The notes under the pieces: model-generated
Told to the model about the DNA's origin: nothing
What the model saw: only the letters and a program-made list of their open reading frames with translations
Database searches by the model: none
Position numbers and translations under genes: made by a program
In this document: in pieces, positions 32,877 to 44,734 of the stretch
How the letters are laid out: the number at the start of each line of letters is the position of its first letter
How positions within the stretch are numbered: the first letter of the stretch is position 1
NCBI RefSeq assembly: GCF_900104725.1
Contig: NZ_LT629758.1
Coordinates: 10,210,001-10,274,000, forward strand
Length of the DNA stretch: 64,000 bases
DNA from: Actinoplanes derwentensis
GTDB lineage: Bacteria; Actinomycetota; Actinomycetes; Mycobacteriales; Micromonosporaceae
Reading direction: 5' to 3'

Positions 32877-33304
32877 CGTTTTTTGAGCTTTCTGTCGCCT
32901 GTCTCTATTTTCCCCTGGAACTGTTCTGGTGGACGCGTCGCGATATATAGCCGGGAGAATGCGGTCCTCGGTCCACTGGGCGCGGACGCCATGGGCAATG
33001 AGATCGAGCCGCTCTATTTGTCCGTACTCCCCCATGCATGTCACGGCCAGATCGGGTTACAAGTACGTAGAGTAGCGATCATCGAAGTGGTGTCAACTGG
33101 TCTTTAGTCGACGGCACGCCATTTCGAACTGGTTATCACAAACCTCGGAGCGATCTTCCCAGTTCGGGGCGGACGGCCCGGTGAGTCTCGGTATTCGAGT
33201 GTGATCCATATCACAATTCGATTCACTGCGGCCAATGGAAGTTCCGTATCAAATGAATGCGACCGGAGTGATGCCGCTCCCGGATGGCCGCTCAGGACCG
33301 TGTC
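32877..33304. other. Upstream region of the C-nucleoside operon
   Basis: About 430 bp of lower GC content without a convincing gene. It should contain the promoter of the - strand operon; CTATATATCG near 32941-32950 is a possible -10 region on the - strand, but no clear -35 is seen. Confidence 0.4.
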
Positions 33305-33660
33305 CAGGGCTATCACGGCCCGTTTCAACATCATCCGGCGAGTCTGAGGATGGTGAATGGCCTGGTCATGTTCCGGTTAGCCCAGCGGGTGGCTTCGGTG
33401 ATGTCGGTGCGGCCGGCCAGGCGTAGGGCGTTGATGGCGAGGTTGCGTAGTGAGGCCAGTACGCGTGGCCCGGAGCGGGTGCGGATACGGGAGTGGTCCT
33501 CGCGGTAGCAGGTGTCGCGGATGAAGTGCAGGGTTTCTGATGGCCCACTGGCCGCGGTTGAACGCGGCGATCTCGGCCGGTCCGGCAGTCTCGGCGGTGT
33601 GGCTGGTGAGGCCCAGTTGCGCCGCGGCGGATTGCCGGCCGTCGCTGGCGGTGACGTTGT
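33305..33660 (-). pseudogene. ISAs1-family remnant, one end and transposase C-terminus
   Basis: CAGGGCTATCACG (33306-33318) is an ISAs1-type inverted end. Inside it the - strand encodes pieces of the transposase C-terminus in two frames: AEIAAFNRGQWAIRN, then SETLHFIRDTCYREDHSRIR and VLASLRNLAINALRLAGRTD. It has a frameshift near 33540 and lacks the rest; the other side is cut by the IS3-type element. Confidence 0.8.
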
Positions 33661-34931
33661 GCATGCCGAAAACCTCATCCACCCTGGTCACAGCCATGTG
33701 ATCGCCGTGATCACCAAGTGTTGGAGCAGCCGGTTCCCGGCGCGGGTCCGGCCGGCTGAGTCGCGACAGTGGTCGACATCGAGCGCTGCGCGGCAGTAGG
33801 GGTGTGCTGTTTCGACTGGCCTGCCTCGGCGTGGCCAACGCCCTCGCGCTGCTACGGCTGTTGCCGATGAGTGACCGCGACAAGGACGCCGAAATCCTGG
33901 TGTTGCGGCACCAGATCAAGGTCCTCGAACGGCAACTCGGCGGCGACCGGGTCCGGTTCCCCTCGGCGGATCGGGCCTGGCTGGCCGCTCTATTGCATCC
34001 ACTATCCCGACCGGTGCTGCACCGGCTGCGGCTGCTGGTGCGCCCGGACACGGTGTTGCGCTGGCATCGTGACCTGATCGCCCGCCGGCACGCCCGAGAG
34101 TCCCGGCCCCGCCGGGCCGGACGGCCACGAACGATCCGGTCGATCCGTGCCCTGGTGCTGCGCCTGGCTCGAGAGAACAGTGGCTGGGGCTACCGGCGCA
34201 TCCACGGCGAACTCCTCGTCCTCGGAGTAAAGGTCGCCGCGTCCACCGTGTGGGGGATACTCCACGACGCCGGCATCGACCCGGCACCCGAACGCACGCA
34301 CAGCACCTGGGCAACCTTCCTGCGCTCCCAAGCCCGAGGCCTGCTCGCCGCAGACTTCTTCGAGACCGTGACACTGACCGGCACCCGCCTGTACGTCCTC
34401 GCGGTGATCGAACACGCCACCCGTCGCGTCCGGGTCCTCGGCGCCACACCCCATCCCAGCTCCGCCTGGGTCACCCAGGCCGCCCGGAACCTGGTTATGG
34501 ACCTCGAAGACACCGGCTGCCAGGTCACCCATCTGATCCGTGATCGCGACGGCAAGTACCCGGCCCTGTTCGACGCCTTACTCGCGGATGCCGGCATCGA
34601 GGTCGTGCTCACCGGGGTCCGCATGCCCCGCATGAACTCGATCATGGAACGCTGGATCCAATCCTGCCGCCACGAACTCCTCGACCGGACCCTGATCTGG
34701 AACCAGGCGCATCTACTGCACGCCCTGCGCGAGTACGAACGCCACCACAACGAACACCGGCCACACCGAGGCATCGCGAACGCCCGACCCCTGCGAGCAC
34801 TACCCGAACCGACCACGGAACCAGCAGCCCTCGCACGTCTGCGCGTCCACCGACATGATCGACTCGACGGACTGCTCCACGAATACGAGCATGCCGCCTG
34901 ACCAGCACGGATGGCATTCTCGGCACCCGCA
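33661..34931 (+). mobile_element. IS3-type (integrase-core) element, copy B
   Basis: The right end TCGGCACCCGCA at 34920-34931 is the same as in copies A and C; the left end TGCATGCCGAAAACC at 33661 is a diverged version. Inserted between an ISAs1 remnant and the 5' part of a secreted protease gene. Confidence 0.8.
33804..34901 (+). CDS. Integrase-core (rve) transposase, copy B
   Basis: An intact 365-residue protein of the same type as copy A: SDRDKDAEILVLRHQIKVLE, WGYRRIHGELLVLGVKVAAS, LLAADFFETVTLTGTRLYVL with the first Asp, LIRDRDGKYPALFD with the second, and NEHRPHRGIANARPLRALPE. The GTG start at 33804 matches copy A. Likely the active source copy. Confidence 0.92.
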   Translation: MLFRLACLGVANALALLRLLPMSDRDKDAEILVLRHQIKVLERQLGGDRVRFPSADRAWLAALLHPLSRPVLHRLRLLVRPDTVLRWHRDLIARRHARESRPRRAGRPRTIRSIRALVLRLARENSGWGYRRIHGELLVLGVKVAASTVWGILHDAGIDPAPERTHSTWATFLRSQARGLLAADFFETVTLTGTRLYVLAVIEHATRRVRVLGATPHPSSAWVTQAARNLVMDLEDTGCQVTHLIRDRDGKYPALFDALLADAGIEVVLTGVRMPRMNSIMERWIQSCRHELLDRTLIWNQAHLLHALREYERHHNEHRPHRGIANARPLRALPEPTTEPAALARLRVHRHDRLDGLLHEYEHAA

Positions 34932-35131
34932 ACGTCCAGGGTGATCGCGTCGAGGCCGGTGACCCGGTTCCATCCAGTCACGGAATCGGTGAGGCGTCCG
35001 ACGACGCCAGCCGCGTCGGCGCCGGCGGTGAGTCCTACATCAAGACGTACGGTCGACTCCGCAGCGGCGGCCGGGGTGACCCAAAGCCCGGTCAGCAACA
35101 CGGCGATCAGGCTGGATGAGATGGCGCGCAC
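34932..35131 (-). pseudogene. 5' fragment of a secreted S8-type protease gene
   Basis: The GTG at 35131, with GGGAG 7 nt upstream, starts MRAISSSLIAVLLTGLWVTP followed by AAAAEST, a clear Sec signal peptide. TVRLDVGLTAGADAAGVVGR and VTGLDAITLDV come next, resembling the propeptide of actinobacterial subtilisin-type proteases. The frame is cut by IS copy B after about 67 residues; no protease domain follows anywhere in the window. The family assignment rests on a short propeptide. Confidence 0.55.
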
Positions 35132-35654
35132 GGATGGCTCCCGCATCGAGATCAATGAAGATGCGGGAGACTCTAACCGCAGCGGTACGGTCCCGTCACG
35201 TCGTTTCCGTCGGATATTCGCGCGGTCACTGCTGCGCGACCGTTATGGGCGTTAGCTGGCGACAGCGGCAATCTCGGCCTCCATGGCGACGAGAAGAGGC
35301 TTGTTCAACATCGCTCACCGTCTGCACCGGTCACACTGTCGACGCCGCCATCAGGCGCGAGCCAAGATCCCGTTGCGCAGACTCACAGGTGATTCTTAGG
35401 CAAAATCGGGGAGAGGTTTCTAACCGGGTGCTCGCGGTCGTCTTCTTCGAGGGCGGTGAGGGTATTCCTGTGGCTGTAGCGGTGTTTTGAGGCGGTCCCG
35501 GTCCGTGGTGGTCGTCTGAACGGCTGTCCTGGTTCTGTCTTTCCCGGTCGGCTGGCGGCCGGGTCGGTGGGCTGCCTTTCGCTGATCGCATCTTCTCGTC
35601 TTATGCCGCAAATCCGTACCGTTCGGGCATCTGTTTGTTGTCGAAGGGTTGCAG
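35132..35654. other. Non-coding region before the giant toxin gene
   Basis: About 520 bp without a credible gene. It should hold the promoters of the broken protease gene (left) and the giant gene (right). GAAGGG at 35643-35648 is the ribosome site of the latter. Confidence 0.5.
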
Positions 35655-38600
35655 ATGCTGCGGCAAGAACCTCGCACATTCGTCGGTCCGGCGAGTGGCC
35701 GAGCGAGCTGGCGGTCCCGCCGGTTCACCACGCTGACCTTGGCGTGGGTGCTCTCTCTGCTGATCCCCTTCGTCGCGGTGACACCCGCGTCGGCGGCCGA
35801 CGTGGTCACGGTGAGCAACCCGGGCGGCCAGGTCGGCCCGACCGGCGTCTCGTATGCCAAGTCGATGACCGCGACCGGTGGCACGGCCCCGTATGCGTGG
35901 TCGGCGTTGTCGTTGCCGCCAGGTCTGGCCATCGATGCGGGTACTGGTCTGATCTCCGGCACCCCGACCGCGGCCGGTAGCTACACGACGAAGGTCACCG
36001 CGACCGACACCGCCGGTACGGCGGGGACGGTGTCGTTCTCCTTTGTGACCGGTGTGATCGTCACCTACCCGAACAGTCGGGGCAGCAAGACCGGCACCCC
36101 GATCACCCCGCTGTCCATCAAGGCCGCCGGTGGCACCGGCACCTACACATGGACCGCCACCGGTCTGCCCGCCGGTCTGGCCATCGACGCGGCGACCGGC
36201 ACCGTCTCCGGCACTCCCACGGTTGACGGCACGTCCACGGTCAAGGCGACCGCGACCGACACCGCCGGCAAGGCCGGCTCCACCAGCTTCCCGTGGACTG
36301 TCGGGCCCGGCGCCACGGTGGCCGATCCCGGGACCGTGCACGCCACCACCGGTTTCGCCGTGTCCAAGCAGCTGACCGCCTCCGGCGGCGCCACCCCGTA
36401 CACGTGGTCCGCGACCGGCCTGCCGGCTGGTCTGACCATCAAGTCCGCCACCGGTGTCATCTCCGGCATCGCGGCCACGGCCGTAACCGAGCAGGCGCAG
36501 GTCACCGTCACCGACGCCGCGAAGATCCCCACCACGATCACCATCGCGGTCACGGTCGCCGCCCCGGTCGTGGTGACCGACCCGGGCACCCGCAACGACG
36601 TGACCGGAACCCCGATCTCGGTGTCGCTGGCCGCCACCGGCGGCGTCGCCCCGCACACCTGGTCGGCGACCGGCCTGCCCGCCGGCCTGACCCTCGACCC
36701 CGCCACCGGCGTCGTCGCCGGCACCCCCGCCGCCGCCGCGACCTCGACGGTGACCGTCACCGCCACCGACGCCGGACAGCGCACCCACACCGTCTCGTTC
36801 ACCTGGACCATCAGCGGCCCGATCACCGTGCCCAGCCCGGGCGGGCAGGTCGGCCCGACCGGCGTCGCCTACACGAAGACCCTGACCGCCACCGGGGGCA
36901 CGGCCCCGTACCGGTGGACCGCGACCGGACTGCCGGCCGGCCTGTCGATCGACGCGGCCAGCGGCGTGATCTCCGGAACCCCGACCGCCGCGGGCACCCA
37001 GACCGTGAAGGTCACCGTCACCGACACCGACGGGATCACCGGCACTGTCTCGTTCTCCTTCGCGACCGGCGTCATCGTCACCTACCCCAACAGCCGCGGC
37101 AACGCCACCGGCACCCCGATCACCCCACTGACGATCAAGGCCGCCGGCGGCACCGGCACCTACACCTGGACCGCCACCGGCCTCCCCTCGGGCCTGACCA
37201 TCGACGCGGCCACCGGCACCATCTCCGGCACCCCACCGCCGATGGCACCTACACGGCCAAGGCCACCGCGACCGACACCACCGGCACGGCGGGCTCCACC
37301 AGCTTCCCCTGGACCATCGCCGCCGCCCCCGACCTGCCCAACCCCGGCACGGTGCACGCCACCACCGGCACCGCGATGTCCCAGCAGATCACCGCCACCG
37401 GCGGCAAAGCCCCCTACACGTGGACGGCCACCGGCCTACCCGCCGGCCTGACCATCAAATCCGGCACCGGTCTCATCTCCGGTACCGCCACCAGCGCGGG
37501 CACTGCGTCGGTGACGGTCACCGTCACCGACGCCCTGAAGATCACCAACACGGTGACCTTTGCCCTCACCGTCGGCACCCCCGTTTCCGTCGTGAACCCG
37601 GGTACGCGTACCAGCACCGCCGGCACCGCTATCCCCGGTCTGTCGTTGACCGCCGACGGCGGCACCGCCCCGTACACGTGGACCGTCACCGGCCTGCCCA
37701 CCGGCCTGACCGTCACGGCGTCCGGTGTCATCTCCGGCACCCCGGCCGCCGCAACCACAGCGACCGTCACCGCCACCGTCGTCGACGCCGCCAGCCGCAC
37801 CGCCGCCACGACGTTCACCTGGAACATCGCCGGAGCTGTGACCGCCACCGACCCCGGCGCACAGGCCGGCACCGTCGGCATCGACACCACCCTGCCGCTC
37901 GCCGCTGTCGGTGGTTCCGGTGACCTGCGGTGGGCCGCGACCGGCCTGCCCACCGGGCTGAACCTCGACCCCGCCACCGGCGTGGTCTCCGGCACGCCCA
38001 CCACCATCGGGTCCTGGACCGCCACCGTGACGGTCACCGACGCCAACGGCGGCACCAGCAAAATCGCGATCGTCTGGACCGTGGCGACCGCCGTCGCGGC
38101 AATCACCCCCAGTACCCAGACTTCTGTCGCCGGCACCGAGGTGACTCTCACCCTGTCTGCGGGCGGCGGCACCGCTCCCTACGCCTGGACCGCCACCGGC
38201 CTGCCCGACGGTCTGAGCCTCGGCCCGGGCACCGGCATCGTGACCGGAACACCGACCGACGCTTCCGCCGGATCCGCCGTCACCGTCATCGTCACCGATA
38301 CCGCCGGGCGTACCGACCAGACGTCGTTCACCTGGATCGTCGAGCTGACCGCCCCGATCGCGCTGACCGCCGCCCCCGACGGCGTGCAGACCGTCCAGCT
38401 AAGCTGGGCCGCGGTCGACGGCGCCACCGGCTACCGCATCTACCGCGACGGCACCCGCCTGACCGACACCGGCGCGGTCACCACCCTGCGCGACTCCCAG
38501 CTCGACGGCGCGACCACCTACCAGTACCGGATCGCCGCGCTCAGCAGCGAAGGCCTGGAAACCGCCACCAGCCCCGCCACCACGGTCACCACCCTCACCA

Positions 38601-41600
38601 CGCCAGCCGCCGGTGAGAACTACACCACCTGCTTCACCAGCGAGCCCCGCGGCTGCACCTACACCGTCAGCGGACCCGCCGACCCGATGCACCCGGACGC
38701 CGGCCGTGAACTGACCGACGGCATCCACGGCACCCTGGACGCCGGACCGGCGTGGCAAGGCCGCCGCCCGAACAACCAGTACACGATCACCGTCGACCTC
38801 GGCGCCAGCCGGTCCCTCACCGAGATCAACAGCAGCTGGCTGCAGAAGCAGAGCCAGGACGTCGCCCTCCCCCTGACCGTCGCCTACGCCTTCTCCAACG
38901 ACGGCCAGAATTTCACCGACCTCGCCCTGATCACCCGCCCCTACGCCACCGACGCCGACCAGATCAAGACCTACCGCGCCATCGGCCTGGCCGAAACCGC
39001 CCGCTACGTCCGCGTCACCGTCAACGGCAGCAGCGGCTGGAGCCTGCTCGACGAGATCGAACTCCGCGGCGTCATCACCGGCATCCAGCCCCCACTGACC
39101 CTGACCACCCCCGCCCCGGCCCCGGCCGCCGACCAGGGCCAGCAGATCGCCGCCCTGCAGGTCACCGTGACGGAGTCCGCCGGACCGCTCACCTGGACCG
39201 CCGACGGCCTGCCCCCAGGCCTGTCGATCGGCCGAACCACTGGCGTCATCACCGGCACCGTCCGCACACCCGGCACGTACACCGCCACCGTCACCGCCAC
39301 CAGCGTCAGCGGCCGCACCGGCCGTACGTCCTTCCCCTGGGTGATCTATGCCGGTCCTGCAACCGGGCCGGTCATGGATTCGGGGAAGGTCACCGGGTTC
39401 GATCCGGCGGTGAGCAGTGCTGGTGTGGCCGTGTTGAACGGCTTTGCCTACACCGTCGTCGGTAGCAAGGTCGTCAAGTACGACCTTGCCGCGGGAGCCG
39501 CAGCGACTGCCCTGCCGGTCGCCGGCGGTGATGTCTACAGCTGCGCCGATGCCGGTAATGGTGGTCAGGCCCGCTTCCACACCGGAGCCCGGGTCATCGG
39601 CACCGACGGATCACTGATCTACATCGCCGACACATCCTGCGGTCTGAAGGCGGTCACCCCCAGCACCGGTGCCTCCCGCACCATCTCGGCCCGGTTCACG
39701 ACCGAGTCGACCATCGCCGGCCGTTACCTGTACACCCTCGACACCTACAAGCAGATCTGGCGCTACGACCTGCAATCCGGCCAGACCACCCGCCTGTTCG
39801 AGAGCCTCTCCCTCAGCGGCGCCATCGCCGCCGACAACGACGCCCTGTGGGTCTTCAACAACAGCGACGTCAAGCTCTACCGCCTCGCCTTCAACGGCGC
39901 CGAGACCAAGACGTTCCCGCTGCCCAACGGCAGTGTGACCGCTACCCGCCCTGCCGGCGATCACATCTACTACACCGACAGCCGCAACCTGCTCAGCCGT
40001 ATCAGCAAGATCGACGGCGGTCTGCAGGTCGTCGCCGGCGACGGCGCCCACGGCGACGACCTGCTCTACGGCACCACCGGCATCGCCACCGACGGCACCA
40101 ACCTCTACACCGCCGGCAACCAAGGACTCGCCAAACTCACCACAACGCCGCGCGTTTTTGCCCCACCGGCCTCTGGTCCGGTCATGGATTCGGGGAAGGT
40201 CACCGGGTTCGATCCGGCGGTGAGCAGTGCTGGTGTGGCCGTGTTGAACGGCTTTGCCTACACCGTCGTCGGTAGCAAGGTCGTCAAGTACGACCTTGCC
40301 GCGGGAGCCGCAGCGACTGCCCTGCCGGTCGCCGGCGGTGATGTCTACAGCTGCGCCGATGCCGGTAATGGTGGTCAGGCCCGCTTCCACACCGGAGCCC
40401 GGGTCATCGGCACCGACGGATCACTGATCTACATCGCCGACACATCCTGCGGTCTGAAGGCGGTCACCCCCAGCACCGGTGCCTCCCGCACCATCTCGGC
40501 CCGGTTCACGACCGAGTCGACCATCGCCGGCCGTTACCTGTACACCCTCGACACCTACAAGCAGATCTGGCGCTACGACCTGCAATCCGGCCAGACCACC
40601 CGCCTGTTCGAGAGCCTCTCCCTCAGCGGCGCCATCGCCGCCGACAACGACGCCCTGTGGGTCTTCAACAACAGCGACGTCAAGCTCTACCGCCTCGCCT
40701 TCAACGGCGCCGAGACCAAGACGTTCCCGCTGCCCAACGGCAGTGTGACCGCTACCCGCCCTGCCGGCGATCACATCTACTACACCGACAGCCGCAACCT
40801 GCTCAGCCGTATCAGCAAGATCGACGGCGGCCTGCAGGTCGTCGCCGGCGACGGCGCCCACGGCGACGACCTGCTCTACGGCACCACCGGCATCGCCACC
40901 GACGGCACCAACCTCTACACCGCCGGCAACCAAGGACTCGCCAAACTCACCACCATCCCCCGCAGGTTCGAGGAGCCTGCCGCGAGCGCTCCCGTGGAAT
41001 TCGGTGATGTCCGTCCTGTCGGTCCGGCGGTGAGCAGTGCTGGTGTGGCCGTGTTGAACGGCTTTGCCTACACCGTCGTCGGTAGCAAGGTCGTCAAGTA
41101 CGACCTTGCCGCGGGAGCCGCAGCGACTGCCCTGCCGGTCGCCGGCGGTGATGTCTACAGCTGCGCCGATGCCGGTAATGGTGGTCAGGCCCGCTTCCAC
41201 ACCGGAGCCCGGGTCATCGGCACCGACGGATCACTGATCTACATCGCCGACACATCCTGCGGTCTGAAGGCGGTCACCCCCAGCACCGGTGCCTCCCGCA
41301 CCATCTCGGCCCGGTTCACGACCGAGTCGACCATCGCCGGCCGTTACCTGTACACCCTCGACACCTACAAGCAGATCTGGCGCTACGACCTGCAATCCGG
41401 CCAGACCACCCGCCTGTTCGAGAGCCTCTCCCTCAGCGGCGCCATCGCCGCCGACAACGACGCCCTGTGGGTCTTCAACAACAGCGACGTCAAGCTCTAC
41501 CGCCTCGCCTTCAACGGCGCCGAGACCAAGACGTTCCCGCTGCCCAACGGCAGTGTGACCGCTACCCGCCCTGCCGGCGATCACATCTACTACACCGACA

Positions 41601-44600
41601 GCCGCAACCTGCTCAGCCGTATCAGCAAGATCGACGGCAGTCTACGGATGGTGGCCGGCGACGGTGCTCGTACCGGCAAGCTGCTGTTCAACACCTCCGG
41701 TATCACCAACGACGGCACCTTCACCTACCTCGCAGGCGATCGAGGCATATCCAGGGTAACGAATACTGTTCCTGTCCCCGCCTCACCCGCAGCCGGCCCG
41801 GTCCTGGAATCTGGCAAGGTCACTCAGTACGGCCCGGACAACTACGCCGCGGGCGTGACAATTATCGACGGCTACGCATACGTCGGCATGGGCTACAAAC
41901 TCGTGAAGTACAACCTCAAAGATGGCGCGGATACCGACCCCGAGCTTGTCGCAGGTGGCGACAGTTATGGCTGCGTCGACGCGGAAAATCACGGCCAGGT
42001 CCGCTTCAATCAGGCACACGTCATCGGCAAACGCAAGGGTCAAATCTACGTCACCGACCCCGCCTGCGGTCTACGGTCGGTCAACCCAGAAGACGGCGCC
42101 ACCCGCAAGGTCGCAGACCCGGTCAGCAGGAACAGCGTCATTGTCAACAACAACCTGTACAGCACTGACGCCTCCGGCAGGGTCTGGCAGTACAACCTAG
42201 ACAGCGGAGCCAAACCCACCCGCATACTCGAAGACATTACCCTCAGTGGCCCCCTGGCTGCCGACAACAACTTCCTGTGGGGATTCAACAGCAGCGGCAA
42301 GTTCTACGGCCTTTCGCTTGACGGCATTAGGGCCGCAGACAGGGAGTTCGCGATGCCCGCAAATGCGGTCTTCGCGGCGCTTTCCATCGGCAACTTCGTC
42401 TACTTTGTAGACGGGCGGCAAATGCTCAGCCGCATCAGCAAGCTCGACGGCAGTCTCCAGATTGTCGCCGGCGACGGCCGTTTTGACGACGACCTGCTAT
42501 ACCTCACCATGGGCATCGCTGCCGACGGGCCCAACATCTACACCGCTGGTGATCGCGGCATGTATGTAATCTCGAGTGCGGAACGGTGGTTCGCGCCGCC
42601 AATCGGCGACTCCGAAGGCCCTGAACTGGGCGCCGGGACCGCCCAAAGCTCAGTCACGCATAGCCTCACCGGTGACCGGTCAGGAATTGCTGTCTCCCTA
42701 GGCCGCGGTCAATTTGTCTATACCGCGTCGGGTCCGACGGTCTCCATGACCGCAATTAATTCGGGCGATACAATCTCCTTGACTGAAGGCGGCAGGACTG
42801 GCTGCACCGACGGAGGGAAAGAGGAAGCCACCTTCTCCAACGCCTCTATCGTCGGAACCGATGGACCGCTGGTCTACGTCTTCGACTCTGTGTGTGGTCT
42901 ACGTGCTGTCAACCCGAAAACTGGCAACACACGCACCTTGCGGGTAATCGCAAACGAACGATCCTCGATCGCCGACGAGTACCTCTACACCCTCGACTCG
43001 ACCACCCTTTACCAGTACGGTCTCAAGAGCGGTGTCACCAGAGTCGTTCAACGTAATATTCCTGCCGGTTCGCTCATGGCAACCGACGGATCGATTGTCT
43101 GGCTCCTTAACGGCGAGAAACTCACCAGGATCACGGTCAAAGATTCCGGAGGGCGGCTAGTAGGCCAGGATCTCGGCTCCCCGCTGGACAGCAAGGACGG
43201 TCTGCCTTACCCCGCCATCGGGACACACGCGACCGTCAATGGCGGCTTCATCTACTACCTATCGAGCGCGGTTAACCCGGCACAGGCACCCACAACCGGC
43301 GTTGTTCCGGCCCTTCGAGTCACCCGGACCGACAAGTACGGCAACACCAGCCTGCTTGGCAACGCCTGGCCAGGAGTCATGAGGGGAATCACGGTAACCC
43401 GCAATGACGTCTATGCCCTGAGCACCGCCAACGGCCTTACCGGTGTCGAACGCATCCATGAGCCAGGCCTCGAGACTCCCGGCTTCGACGTGGACCTGAC
43501 CCTCTACATCGAAGAAGGCACTAGATTCGTGCCGAAAGGCGATGAAGGCTTCGCCTACTACCTTCCTGGAGCCGGATCTCCGCTGGTGTGGGACCCCGAC
43601 ACGGGAGTGATGGACCTATTCGCGGGCCGCTGCGTCGAAGGCTGTCAGGGAATTACGTTCCTGGCTAAACAGTTGGCCGCGCAGCGATACGACTCACCAA
43701 CTTCATTTCTCTGCTACTTCGACGGTGCGCAAGAATGTAATACTGCCGAAGAGTGGGAAAGGGCAATTGTCTATTACTACGTAGACAAGCAGGGGTTTTA
43801 TGATCACGACGGAAACCTCCTTCCTGAGAAGCGAATCGAAATCATGCAGCAAGAGTGCGGCACGGTAGAGGACGTGCCAGCCGAATGCTCCGATCGAAGT
43901 TTCCTTGAAAAACTGAGCGACAATAAGGAGACCATCGCAGAGGTAGTCGAAACAATCCTCGACCTTCTCGAGGCCGGCAACCGCCCAGACAATGAATGTA
44001 CTGACAGCTTCCGGGCCGATACTCGAGTTCTCATGGCCGATGGCAGCACGGCTGCGATCCGCGACATCAGAACAGGGCAGCAGGTGATGGCTGGTGACCC
44101 TGTCGGAAACGCCATCGCTGGCCAAATAGTTACCGAGGTTCATATTAACACCGACACCGAGCTGACCGACCTAACCCTGGCTGATGGCTCAGTTGTCCAT
44201 ACCACAGCACACCATCCTTTCTGGGTTCCTGAGCGCCAGGAGTGGATCGACGCGCAAGACCTTAGCGCCGGCATTAGTCTCAGTAGTGCCGACGGCGGCA
44301 CTGTCAGCGTGAGTTCGATAGAAAAGTTCACTGGCAGTATGACCATGTATAACCTGACCGTCGACCGCCTGCACACGTACTATGTGCTGGCAGGGAACTC
44401 GTCAGTACTCGTACACAACGGCAACTGCCTTGGTTCAAAGTGGGGGGTCCCAAACAGGCCGGGCGTTTACACAATTAAAATGAAGGACGGAACCGTCTAT
44501 ATTGGATCTGCACGAAAGAGTATGCGCGAACGTGTTAACGCCGCTGGCGATGAAGCAGCGCCGGGACGCAAAAAGCATGCACTCGAGAACGCACGATATA

Positions 44601-44734
44601 AGCATGACGACGTTGAAAGCGTGACATGGGAAGAGATGCCACCAACTTTCGGAAGCTTCATAAGTCGTGACGCTGCCACTCTCCGCGAGCAAGCGAGAAT
44701 CGATGAAAAATTGGCTGAGGGTGTAGTGAACTGA
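35655..44734 (+). CDS. Giant secreted polymorphic toxin: Ig-like repeats, Hint, GIY-YIG nuclease (one frameshift)
   Basis: If one base is restored, 35655-44734 encodes 3026 residues. In order: signal peptide (LAWVLSLLIPFVAVTPASA); about a dozen putative-Ig (He_PIG-like) repeats with TWTATGLPAGLTI and GVISGTP; a fibronectin III domain (near 38340-38610); a discoidin-like domain (38620-39080); one more Ig-like repeat; five propeller-like repeats of about 270 residues (39361-43480); an autocleaving Hint domain (FRADTRVLMADGS, VHTTAHHPFWVPE, SSVLVHN; 44005-44420) starting with Ser instead of Cys; and a C-terminal GIY-YIG nuclease (GVYTIKMKDGTVYIGSA, 44460-44734). The frame changes at 37231-37234, where CCCC should be CCCCC. 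The last codons and stop come from the IS at 44727. Secreted, likely cut by Hint to release a nuclease toxin. Confidence 0.85.
39368..41640 (+). repeat. Three tandem 810-bp repeats, nearly identical in DNA
   Basis: Copies start at about 39371, 40181 and 41023 (period 810). Positions 39403-40020, 40213-40830 and 41023-41636 look identical by eye; copies one and two differ by one base at 40021/40831 within the following stretch. Each encodes SAGVAVLNGFAYTVVGSKVV through DHIYYTDSRNLLSRISKIDG. Two further copies (41800-42590, 42600-43480) are diverged. Recent duplication or gene conversion. Confidence 0.92.

Noticed and set aside
36143..36826. Long antisense frames (200-390 codons) opposite the giant toxin gene
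   Set aside because: They mirror the GC-rich repeats of the + strand gene and carry Val/Thr/Pro-rich shadow composition.
40213..41636. Tandem repeats as a CRISPR array
   Set aside because: The unit is 810 bp, in frame and coding; no short repeat/spacer pattern occurs anywhere in the window.
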